Shown: positions 1 through 5,467 of the stretch, piece by piece
Numbering within the stretch: position 1 is the first letter of the stretch
Layout: the number at the start of each line of letters is the position of its first letter
NCBI GenBank assembly: GCA_934667795.1
Contig: CAKUMP010000113.1
Location: 1-7,444, forward strand
Direction of reading: 5' to 3'
Length of the DNA: 7,444 bases
Origin: an uncultured Chthoniobacterales bacterium
GTDB taxonomy: Bacteria > Verrucomicrobiota > Verrucomicrobiia > Chthoniobacterales > CAKUMP01
Position numbers and translations under genes: made by a program
Notes under the pieces: generated by a model
Seen by the model: only the letters and a program-made list of their open reading frames with translations
Database searches by the model: none
Told to the model about the DNA's origin: nothing

Positions 1-91
1 TGGACATGTGGAATTTGTACGCGTGTTTCCCTATGACTCTGAATATGCAAGTGTGGGAACGATACCGGATGAGAAAAATCCTTACTATTGA
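1..91 (+). CDS. C-terminal end of an unrecognised protein (5' part outside the window)
   Basis: A reading frame is open from the left edge: the first whole codon is at base 2 and the TGA stop is at 89-91. The visible 29 residues end in the polar, aromatic run IPDEKNPYY. I do not recognise the family, and so little sequence allows no functional claim. The reason to treat it as coding is its junction with the next gene: the TGA shares its last base with the ATG at 91-93 (TGATG), a usual arrangement for translationally coupled genes in an operon. Confidence 0.5.
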   Translation, partial: GHVEFVRVFPYDSEYASVGTIPDEKNPYY

Positions 92-504
92 TGCAACATC
101 CAATTTTACGATACGGAATTCTGTTGGTTGTGGTAGTTGCTGTCTCGATGCTCGCGATGTGGGGGTGTGAGCAATTGTTCGGCGAGAGGGCACGTCGGGC
201 AAGTGTGCAAAATACGACAGGAGTGGTGATGTCCGCAGCGCTGAATACCGCAACTTCTCATCGTGCGGTGATGGATTGTCGCATCGAAAACCAGACCTCA
301 AAAATTGCTCACTCGGTCGTTTTTACAGTGGAAATTCTGGAAGAATCAGGAGAAATGGTCGGAACAAATCCCTTGGGAAATGTACTAAACCTCCAACCCG
401 GCGAAATCCGCGAAATAGAATTTCCGGTCCCCCTAATGAAAGAAGTCCCACCAAACTTCCAAATTGAAACCACAGTAAACCTGGTGCGTTGGGAACCACT
501 CTGA
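91..504 (+). CDS. small membrane-anchored protein with an FxLYD-like beta domain
   Basis: This is a 137-residue protein. Residues 9-25 are a hydrophobic segment (ILLVVVVAVSMLAMWG) preceded by one Arg, so it is either an uncleaved N-terminal anchor or an export signal. Cys26 follows the segment, but Trp-Gly before it is a poor lipobox, so lipoprotein status is doubtful. Residues 60-130 look like one small extracytoplasmic beta domain. The pattern runs CRIENQTS, then VVFTVEILEESGEMVG, then NVLNLQPGE and a final hydrophobic strand, resembling FxLYD/DUF3426-type domains. I place it there by pattern only. The ATG at 91 overlaps the upstream stop; a TTG at 88 is in frame, but ATG is preferred. There is no strong ribosome binding site, which fits coupling to the upstream gene. 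The role is unknown. Confidence 0.75.
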   Translation: MQHPILRYGILLVVVVAVSMLAMWGCEQLFGERARRASVQNTTGVVMSAALNTATSHRAVMDCRIENQTSKIAHSVVFTVEILEESGEMVGTNPLGNVLNLQPGEIREIEFPVPLMKEVPPNFQIETTVNLVRWEPL

Positions 505-531
505 ACCACAGAATTTAGTACTCTGTGGTTC
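503..531. terminator. perfect hairpin between convergent stops, possible bidirectional terminator
   Basis: The arms gaaccacaga (503-512) and tctgtggttc (522-531) are exact reverse complements, 10 bp with a 9-base loop. The left arm includes the last two bases of the plus-strand stop (502-504). The minus-strand stop (515-517) lies in the loop, and the right arm encodes residues near the end of the glutathione transferase. No run of T follows on either strand, so it is not a canonical intrinsic terminator. It may be a hairpin that separates convergent transcripts, or a shortened copy of a dispersed repeat. Confidence 0.4.
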
Positions 532-1474
532 TCCAGATATTCGGTGGTTCGTTCCAGTTGATCAGGGGGCCGATGGGGACAATGCGGGTGGGGTTGATTT
601 CGTCGTGGGTCTGGTAATAATGGCGTTTGATATGATCAAAATCGATGGTTTCTGCGATGCCGGGTTGCTGGTAGAGGTCGAGCAGATAGCCGTGGAGGTT
701 GGGGTAGTCCAGAATTCGACGGAAATTGCATTTGAAATGGCTATAATACACAACATCAAACCGGATGAGTGTACAGAAGAGTCGCCAATCTGTTTCCACG
801 ATCCCGGAACCCATGATGTAACGACGCGATGAAAGTCGGGCATCCAGCTCATCCAGTGCGGCGAATAATAAATGACATGCTTTTTCGTAAGCCGTTTGTG
901 AAGTTGCAAAGCCTGCGCGATACACCCCATTGTTGATTTGTTCGTAAATGAGGGTATTCCAGCGTTCCATGTCTGCCTGGAGGGCTTTGGGGTAAAGATC
1001 GACTTCCGGATGGCGGGCAAATGCATTGAATTCTTCGTTAAGCATCAGACAAATATCGTCCTCGGAGTTGTTGACAATGCATTTTGTTTCTTTGTCCCAA
1101 AGGACAGGGACGGTGACGCGGTCTTCAGGGTCGAAATCGGGATTGCTGGCCTGATACGCTTCGCTCAAGTAGGAAAACCCATTGATGGGGTCTGCTGTGA
1201 AGCCGGGACCTTCACGAAATGCCCAGCCTTTTTCGTCGCGAAAGGGATCTACGACGGTAACACCAATGACTTCTTCCAGGCCTTTCAGGTTGCGGAAAAT
1301 CAGGGTGCGACATGCCCAGGGGCAGGCGAGAGAAATGTAAAGATGATAACGTCCGGCCGCAACCGGATATCCCGTCGATCCATCTTGAGAAACAAATTTT
1401 CTGAAAGCATCTTCCTGACGTTCAAATTCTCCGTCCGGAGACTGTTCCTTTGCGAATTGCGCTTTAGCTGTCAT
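515..1474 (-). CDS. yqjG: glutathionyl-hydroquinone reductase (Xi-class glutathione S-transferase, YqjG/ECM4 family)
   Basis: Members of this cytoplasmic family reduce glutathionyl-hydroquinones: the active Cys attacks the mixed thioether and a second glutathione completes the cycle. The 319-residue protein aligns along its length with E. coli YqjG as I recall it. The thioredoxin-fold half has RYHLYISLACPWACRTLI with catalytic Cys51 in the CPWA motif, Trp84 (EKGWAF) and the RVTVPVLW strand (from Arg119). The helical half has NNGVYRAGFATSQ (Tyr185) and VYYSHFKC (Tyr243, His246), then GIAETIDFDHIKRHYY and INPTRIVPIGP, all family signatures. The glutathione-binding dipeptide usually written Glu-Ser reads Ser-Glu here (137-138). 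I chose the ATG at 1474 because the protein then begins like its relatives. An in-frame ATG at 1501 adds nine residues (328 in all, the E. coli length). Neither start has a clear ribosome binding site. Confidence 0.93.
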   Translation of the reverse strand: MTAKAQFAKEQSPDGEFERQEDAFRKFVSQDGSTGYPVAAGRYHLYISLACPWACRTLIFRNLKGLEEVIGVTVVDPFRDEKGWAFREGPGFTADPINGFSYLSEAYQASNPDFDPEDRVTVPVLWDKETKCIVNNSEDDICLMLNEEFNAFARHPEVDLYPKALQADMERWNTLIYEQINNGVYRAGFATSQTAYEKACHLLFAALDELDARLSSRRYIMGSGIVETDWRLFCTLIRFDVVYYSHFKCNFRRILDYPNLHGYLLDLYQQPGIAETIDFDHIKRHYYQTHDEINPTRIVPIGPLINWNEPPNIWRTTEY

Positions 1475-1535
1475 AAGTTTAAAGGGGTAAAAAGATAACA
1501 TCGCACAAGTTTTGTGGTTTTACAATCTGACGATT

Positions 1536-1655
1536 TTGGAATGCGGCGGTTTCCGCCATTTTGGATCATCGCGAATGGGATGTATGAACAACCTTCGCAT
1601 GGCGAAACGCACATGTCGTTCGAACCAAAGCGGTGCAGAGCCCCGCACTCCAAAT
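1536..1655. repeat. inverted pair of related GC-rich hairpin repeats
   Basis: Copy 1 reads on the plus strand from about 1536: TTGGAATGCGG, then a hairpin ggcgg-ttt-ccgcc (1545-1557), then ATTTTGG. Copy 2 reads on the minus strand from about 1655: TTTGGAGTGCGG, a hairpin with arms at 1630-1636 and 1640-1646 (six of seven pairs, 3-base loop), then GCTTTGG. Both share the layout TTGGARTGCGG, a hairpin with a three-base loop, then a TTTGG end. I read them as diverged copies of one dispersed palindromic element, from my own alignment by eye. Confidence 0.5.
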
Positions 1656-1684
1656 TCTTCCCGTGTGGTGGGACAAATCTTTGA

Positions 1685-1711
1685 TGGGAGCGCCGACATC
1701 CTCGTCGGCAG
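1685..1711 (+). repeat. dispersed hairpin repeat, copy 1
   Basis: The sequence contains the dyad gccgac-atcctc-gtcggc (1692-1709; 6-bp stem, 6-base loop), preceded by tgggagc. Bases 1685-1708 match the reverse complement of 6378-6401 at 22 of 24 positions. Two near-identical copies 4.7 kb apart in opposite orientation, one intergenic and one at a gene end, point to a REP-like dispersed element. Confidence 0.7.
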
Positions 1712-1803
1712 GATAGGAGATGGTTTTCCGCTTGTTTGGCAGGTTTGGGGTTGGTACGGTTATTTCTGTTAGGCGATCGCTCTGAGAACAGGAGAGAAAT
1801 TTT

Positions 1804-2571
1804 ATGAGCACATTAAAAGTGACGGTTTGGAATGAAGGACGGCATGAGAAAGAAAATCCGCGGGTACGGGAAATTTATCCGGGGGGGATACATGGGGCGA
1901 TTGCGGGATTTTTGCGGAAGGAACCCGATTTGGAAGTGCGGACTGCCACCCTGGATGAGCCGGAACATGGGCTGACGCAAGAAGTGTTGGACGAGACTGA
2001 AGTTCTGATCTGGTGGGGGCATCGGGCACATGGAGCCGTGGAAGATGAAATCGTCGCACGCGTTAAAAAACGGGTGCTGGAAGGCATGGGATTGATCGTT
2101 TTACATTCCGGACATTTTGCGAAAATTTTCAAAGCGTTGATGGGAACCGCTTGTTCGCTCAAATGGCGGGAGGCAAATGATAAAGAGCGGCTTTGGAATA
2201 TTCTTCCCACCCATCCTGTTACGCGTGGGATTGGGGAGTATTTTGACATCCCGGCGGAAGAAATGTATGGAGAGCCGTTTGGCATTCCGACACCGGATGA
2301 ATTACTGTTCATTTCCTGGTTCACCGGCGGGGAAGTTTTCCGCAGTGGAGCGACATGGTATCGCGGGCATGGTCGTGTCTTTTATTTCCGCCCGGGGCAC
2401 GAGACATATCCAACTTATCATCAGGCGGAAGTTCAACGTGTCATTACCAATGCGGTGTATTGGGCAAGACAAACGGTTTGTATTCCTGATGCCACCCCGA
2501 ATTCTCCCCCCTTGGAAGAACTTCCTCCTGATGCGCTGGCAGAAGAGCGATCCAATATCGGGTATAAGTAG
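1804..2571 (+). CDS. ThuA-family protein (class I glutamine-amidotransferase-like fold)
   Basis: This 255-residue cytoplasmic protein matches the bacterial ThuA-like family from end to end. It opens with VTVWNEGRHE (7-15) and IYPGGIHGAIAGFL (24-37). It continues with TATLDEPEHGL (47-57), VLIWWGHRAH (67-76), GMGLIVLHSGHFAKIF (94-109), WREANDKERLW (121-131), EEMYGEPFGIPTPDELLFISWF (152-173) and YFRPGHETYPTY (194-205). ThuA is named for trehalose utilisation in rhizobia, but the reaction is not established for most homologues, and nothing next to this gene handles trehalose. The last 30 or so residues are proline- and acid-rich and probably unstructured. An AGGAGA at 1790-1795, eight bases before the ATG, supports the start. 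The gene appears to stand alone. A seven-G run (1881-1887) lies inside the frame. Confidence 0.9.
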   Translation: MSTLKVTVWNEGRHEKENPRVREIYPGGIHGAIAGFLRKEPDLEVRTATLDEPEHGLTQEVLDETEVLIWWGHRAHGAVEDEIVARVKKRVLEGMGLIVLHSGHFAKIFKALMGTACSLKWREANDKERLWNILPTHPVTRGIGEYFDIPAEEMYGEPFGIPTPDELLFISWFTGGEVFRSGATWYRGHGRVFYFRPGHETYPTYHQAEVQRVITNAVYWARQTVCIPDATPNSPPLEELPPDALAEERSNIGYK

Positions 2572-2643
2572 GTAATAAGTTTATTTATTCTACACGTTTG
2601 CAAAAGATGGGGGGGGAGTATCAAAAGACCTTACCTGTCTGGA

Positions 2644-2665
2644 TCGCCACTTGTAGAAGTGGCGA
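2644..2665. repeat. perfect 9-bp hairpin overlapping the 3' end of tRNA-Glu
   Basis: The arms tcgccactt (2644-2652) and aagtggcga (2657-2665) pair exactly around gtag. On the minus strand the first arm to be transcribed is the last two acceptor bases, the discriminator G and the CCA of tRNA-Glu, plus three flanking bases. No T-run follows closely, so it is a weak terminator candidate. It may be a dispersed repeat sitting on the tRNA end, or a small fold-back duplication of that end. Confidence 0.65.
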
Positions 2666-2734
2666 CCCTAACGGGATTCGAACCCGTGTTACCGCCGTGA
2701 AAGGGCGGTGTCCTAACCGCTGGACGATAGGGTC
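2660..2734 (-). tRNA. tRNA-Glu (anticodon UUC), CCA encoded
   Basis: The minus strand folds into a complete cloverleaf of 72 bases plus CCA. The acceptor stem GACCCTA/TAGGGTC has seven perfect pairs. The D arm is GTCC-AGCGGTTA-GGAC. The anticodon stem CCGCC/GGCGG holds the loop CTTTCAC with anticodon UUC at 2699-2701. The variable loop is TAAC, and the T arm is ACGGG-TTCGAAT-CCCGT. The discriminator is G (2663), followed directly by CCA (2660-2662). The anticodon arm and T loop are the same as I recall for E. coli tRNA-Glu. The CCA lies inside the adjacent hairpin. No consensus promoter is visible upstream on this strand. Confidence 0.97.
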
Positions 2735-2979
2735 TTTTTCACTAGGAAGTGCAAATACTTAACAGAAGCACAGGGAGATGCAAGAGAAATTTGCGAAAAA
2801 AAGCAAAAAAGTGGAAAAAAAAGTGAATTATGGGGGGGAAAGGGCATAAATGAGGAATTTGGAGGAAAATAAAACGTAACCGACAAGGTGGAGAAAGTTG
2901 ACAAGAAGAAGGGATATTGCCAGAGTTTTCAGAGTTTTGTTTTAAACAACAGGTGGTGTACTGTGCGGATGAAAATGGA
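2735..2979. other. AT- and purine-rich gap between tRNA-Glu and waaA
   Basis: I see no gene here. The plus strand is very purine-rich, with several A runs and a seven-G run at 2832-2838. A perfect TTGACA lies at 2898-2903, pointing towards waaA, but the hexamer 17 bases on is only CAGAGT, so any promoter here lacks a good -10 box. It may serve waaA with help from an activator, or be chance. A TTG at 2917 would extend the waaA frame leftwards but is a less likely start. Confidence 0.4.
2921..2938 (+). repeat. tandem 9-bp duplication upstream of waaA
   Basis: The nonamer cagagtttt occurs twice back to back (2921-2929 and 2930-2938). It lies where the -10 region of the TTGACA at 2898 would fall, 42 bases before the waaA ATG. 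It may simply be replication slippage. Confidence 0.6.
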
Positions 2980-4356
2980 ATGAATTTTTTACGGATCATA
3001 TATAATGTGCTGTTTCCGGTAGTTTTAGTGGCGTTATTGCCTGGATATTTGCTGCGGATGATGAAGCGCGGGCAATACGGGAGGAAATTTGGCCAGCGAT
3101 TGGGGTTTTACGGGGATGAGGAGTTGGAACGGTTGCAGGGCAAAGAAACGGGGAGGGGCGATAGCACAAGGACCGGTCGCGTCTGGGTGCACGCGGTGAG
3201 TGTAGGAGAAGTCGGGATTGGGGTAAAAATCATTCAAGAGTTGCGGAAGCGTGGGTGGAAGGAATTTGTTTTATCGACCACGACATCGACGGGGTTTGGG
3301 GTTGCGGAACGCGAAGCCGGGGAGGGGGTGGAAGTGGTCTATCATCCGGTCGATTTCTGGTGGGTCGTCCGGAAAGCATTTCGGGTATTTTGTCCGTCAG
3401 TGGTCGTGCTTGTGGAAGCAGAAGTCTGGCCAAATATGGTGTGGGAAGCAGAAAAACGGCAGGTGCCGGTGGTTCTGGTGAATGCACGAATGTCGGACCG
3501 CTCAGCACGGCGATACCAGAAAGTCAAAGGGATTGTGCGTGGTGTGTTTAATCGGCTGAGCCGGATTTGTCTGCAAGAAGCGGAAGATCGGGAAATATGG
3601 CGTGCATTGGGGGTGAAGGAAGAGAAACTGGTGGTGACCGGAAGTGTGAAATTTGATGAAGCGGAGTGGGTTTCGGACATGGATTTCGGGCAGGAATTGA
3701 AAAATCTCGGCTGGGCACCGGAGCAGGATTTTATATTGCTGGGAGGGAGTACACATGCAGGGGAAGAAAAAATATTAATGGAAATTTTTCTGGAAGCACG
3801 GGGAAAAATCCCGGGCTTGCGTTTGATTCTGGTGCCGAGACATGCAGAGCGTGGGGGCGAGATAGAAAGCAAACTGCAAGCGCTGGGGATGCGGTATATT
3901 CGACGAAGTAAGGAAGTGGCTGATATGGCAGGAGGAAATGACTCTCCCGTAGATTGTTTATTAGCGGATACCACGGGAGAGTTGAGAGGGTGGTATGGCG
4001 TAGCAAATCTGGTTTTTGTAGGGAAAAGTTTATGTGGTCAGGGCGGGCAAAACCCGTTTGAGCCGGTCCATGCCGGGGTCCCGGTCATTTTGGGGCCTTA
4101 TATGCAGAATTTTCGTGCGATCACACGCATCTTGCGTCGGCATGGAGCCGTGCTGCAGATCGAGAATGCCGAAGAATTAAAAAAAGCCGTGATCGAGTTG
4201 GGCAGTAATCGTCAAGCCTGGCAGAAAATGGTCGAAAAGACCCACCACATACGAGAACTGCACGCCGGAGCAACCGCACGAACCGTTGATCGTATCGAAG
4301 AGGTCGTGGCATTCCCCCTCACGGCATCTGCCTCTACAGAATCAGCCGGGCGTTGA
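2980..4356 (+). CDS. waaA: 3-deoxy-D-manno-octulosonic acid (Kdo) transferase WaaA/KdtA
   Basis: WaaA transfers Kdo from CMP-Kdo to the lipid A precursor at the inner face of the cytoplasmic membrane, an early step in lipopolysaccharide synthesis. The 458-residue protein begins with a membrane anchor (FLRIIYNVLFPVVLVALLPG, about 3-22). The N-terminal GT-B domain has HAVSVGEV with the likely catalytic base Glu77, and VLVEAEVWPN with acidic residues Glu146 and Glu148. The C-terminal domain has GSTHAGEE (256-263), PRHAER (286-291), DTTGELRGWY (330-339), GKSLCGQGGQNPFEP (348-362) and GPYMQNF (372-378). E. coli has His where this has Gln in GGQN. The frame reaches back to a TTG at 2917, but the ATG at 2980 puts the anchor at the N-terminus as in the family. 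No strong ribosome binding site is seen. The number of Kdo units added cannot be told from sequence. Confidence 0.94.
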   Translation: MNFLRIIYNVLFPVVLVALLPGYLLRMMKRGQYGRKFGQRLGFYGDEELERLQGKETGRGDSTRTGRVWVHAVSVGEVGIGVKIIQELRKRGWKEFVLSTTTSTGFGVAEREAGEGVEVVYHPVDFWWVVRKAFRVFCPSVVVLVEAEVWPNMVWEAEKRQVPVVLVNARMSDRSARRYQKVKGIVRGVFNRLSRICLQEAEDREIWRALGVKEEKLVVTGSVKFDEAEWVSDMDFGQELKNLGWAPEQDFILLGGSTHAGEEKILMEIFLEARGKIPGLRLILVPRHAERGGEIESKLQALGMRYIRRSKEVADMAGGNDSPVDCLLADTTGELRGWYGVANLVFVGKSLCGQGGQNPFEPVHAGVPVILGPYMQNFRAITRILRRHGAVLQIENAEELKKAVIELGSNRQAWQKMVEKTHHIRELHAGATARTVDRIEEVVAFPLTASASTESAGR

Positions 4357-4387
4357 TATATTACCCTTGTTCAAAACAGAAAGGGAA

Positions 4388-4559
4388 CCGCAGATTAACG
4401 CAGATTTTTTTGGATAAGGATGGAGAATCTTTCGACCAAAACGTTAGAAAATATTTGTTTCATGGAACCAGTTTGCGTCTATGTAGATTGGATGTGGAGA
4501 AGAGGATAAATCATAAAAAATTAAAAGAATAATCTGTGTAAATCTGCGTTAATCTGCGG
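4388..4559. repeat. intergenic element with 20-bp perfect terminal inverted repeats
   Basis: The arms ccgcagattaacgcagattt (4388-4407) and its exact reverse complement (4540-4559) enclose 132 bases. Each arm contains the cagatt unit twice, and a further related unit (aatctgtg) adjoins the right arm at 4531. The interior is AT-rich and has no transposase or convincing frame. It fills most of the roughly 300-base gap between the convergent waaA and yggS. Similar cagattaacgcagatt strings are, from memory, common between genes of many environmental bacteria. It could be a non-autonomous mobile element or a repeat-driven structure between convergent genes. I see no target-site duplication. Confidence 0.7.
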
Positions 4560-4655
4560 ATAAATTTTTCTTCGAAATTCCGTGTTTTATGTGAGCTTTT
4601 AAAGCCGCAGCAGGAACATCATTTTCCATATTTTGGACAGTAGTGATATTGCTTA

Positions 4656-5342
4656 TTACCTTTTTCCGAAAATAGCGGAGCCGATGCGGACATGGGTTGC
4701 TCCTTCTTCAATGGCGATGGGGAAATCATTGCTCATGCCCATGGAGAGATGGGGAAGTCGGGTTGCAAAGCGTTGTTCAAGCGAATCTCGGAATTCGCGC
4801 AGTGCCGCAAAATGTTTGCGCGCACCTTCCGGATCAGGAGAAATGGGGGGAATCGTCATAAGTCCGGTGATTTCCAGCCGCGGCAAGCTCAGAATTTCTT
4901 CGAAGTTTTCTTCCAGTTGAGCAGGAGACATCCCGTATTTTGTCGCTTCACCGGAAATATTGACCTGAAGAAAAATCGTCGGGAAAAGCCCAAGTTCGCC
5001 TGCAATACGGTCAATCGTTTGTGCTAACGACAGCGAATCCACTGTATGGATGGTCGGGAAAAGCGAAAGGGCGAGCCGGGTTTTGTTGGACTGGAGGTGG
5101 CCGATGAGGTGCCATTGAAGGTTAGAGGGAAGTTCAGGAATTTTTGTTTTGGCTTCCTGAATTCTGGATTCGCCAAAATGAATCTGCCCCGCCTCCACCG
5201 CTTCCCGAATCACGGGCGCAGCATACGTTTTCGAAACAGCAATTAACTGAACAGAATCCAGCGCACGGCTGGCTTTGTCAGTCGCATTTTTTAATTCGGT
5301 TAAAATAACATCCAGGCGGTCGGCAACAGTCATGGCATCCAT
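4656..5342 (-). CDS. yggS: PLP homeostasis protein, YggS/PLPBP family
   Basis: This cytoplasmic protein of 228 residues binds pyridoxal 5'-phosphate in a single alanine-racemase-like TIM barrel. The family has no known enzymatic reaction and is linked to vitamin B6 and amino-acid balance. LIAVSKTY carries the PLP-binding lysine, Lys38. Other family motifs are HFGESRIQEAKTKI (55-68), WHLIGHLQSNK (77-87), VNISGEATKYG (127-137), GLMTIPP (160-166), LSMGMSNDF (199-207) and THVRIGSAIFG (216-226). The usual GEN motif reads GES here (57-59). I used the ATG at 5342; a second in-frame ATG at 5333 is possible, and neither has a clear ribosome binding site. It converges with waaA and diverges from the LysR gene, with which it shares a short control region. 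The usual neighbours of yggS in many bacteria, such as proC, are not in the window. Confidence 0.94.
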   Translation of the reverse strand: MDAMTVADRLDVILTELKNATDKASRALDSVQLIAVSKTYAAPVIREAVEAGQIHFGESRIQEAKTKIPELPSNLQWHLIGHLQSNKTRLALSLFPTIHTVDSLSLAQTIDRIAGELGLFPTIFLQVNISGEATKYGMSPAQLEENFEEILSLPRLEITGLMTIPPISPDPEGARKHFAALREFRDSLEQRFATRLPHLSMGMSNDFPIAIEEGATHVRIGSAIFGKR

Positions 5343-5393
5343 TATCTAAATAAAATAAAACTTTCTGGTTTTGGAAACTAAAGAGAAATCAAA

Positions 5394-5422
5394 TTGACTC
5401 TATTATAAGAAATCCTTATAAT
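5394..5422 (+). promoter_or_regulatory. near-consensus sigma70 promoter of the LysR gene
   Basis: TTGACT (5394-5399), a 17-base spacer and TATAAT (5417-5422) match the sigma70 consensus at 11 of 12 positions with optimal spacing. Transcription should begin near 5429, giving a leader of about 40 bases before the ATG at 5468. The -10 box is inside the dyad described separately. Confidence 0.8.
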
Positions 5423-5423
5423 A
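5401..5423. promoter_or_regulatory. perfect 9-bp dyad, likely LysR operator between lysR and yggS
   Basis: The arms tattataag (5401-5409) and cttataata (5415-5423) are exact reverse complements around aaatc. LysR-type regulators usually bind short AT-rich dyads (T-N11-A) near their own divergent promoter, so this is a natural candidate for autoregulation. The symmetry also places a TATAAT on the minus strand (5407-5402), pointing to yggS, but with a poor -35. A smaller dyad, aatatc-ct-gatatt (5428-5441), follows at the predicted transcription start. Binding is inferred, not shown. Confidence 0.55.
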
Positions 5424-5467
5424 AAGGAATATCCTGATATTATTATTTTAAATATAGTTAGAGATAG

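Larger units (their letters stand above)
1475..1803. other. gene-free stretch made of short dyad repeats
   Basis: This lies between the divergent starts of the yqjG-type gene and the ThuA-family gene. The open frames here look like accidental translations of repeats, so I call no gene. It holds two related hairpins in opposite orientation (1536-1655) and a third repeat (1685-1711) that recurs near 6378. Just before the ThuA start there is a TTGGCA at 1736-1741, but no convincing -10 box at the right distance, so I do not call a promoter. A GCGATCGC palindrome lies at 1773-1780. Confidence 0.6.

Noticed and set aside
168..171. Lipoprotein cleavage site at Cys26 of the first small protein
   Set aside because: The residues before the Cys are Met-Trp-Gly; Trp at -2 does not fit the lipobox, so it is noted only as a possibility.
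938..1498. 186-codon plus-strand frame opposite the glutathione transferase gene
   Set aside because: It is antisense to a gene with clear family motifs, and its own translation shows no recognisable domain.
1512..1772. 86-codon plus-strand frame before the ThuA gene
   Set aside because: Its translation follows the hairpin repeats (for example ECGGFRHF and SADILVG), it has no ribosome binding site, and it overlaps competing frames.
1773..1780. GCGATCGC, the cyanobacterial HIP1 palindrome
   Set aside because: A single copy was noticed, whereas HIP1 is defined by high abundance, and the gene content does not suggest a cyanobacterium.
2609..2616. Run of eight G (also seven-G runs at 1881-1887 and 2832-2838), possible phase-variation tracts
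   Set aside because: The eight-G run is intergenic with no promoter around it, and the one in the ThuA gene lies in a conserved housekeeping-like frame. The plus strand is G-rich in general, so such runs are not surprising.
2660..2734. tRNA-Glu as an integration site for a genomic island
   Set aside because: No integrase is nearby and no direct repeat of the tRNA 3' end was seen in the window; the only repeat is the inverted one in the hairpin.
3342..3974. 210-codon minus-strand frame inside waaA
   Set aside because: It is antisense to well-conserved Kdo transferase motifs, and the translation is Ser/Arg/Thr-rich noise.
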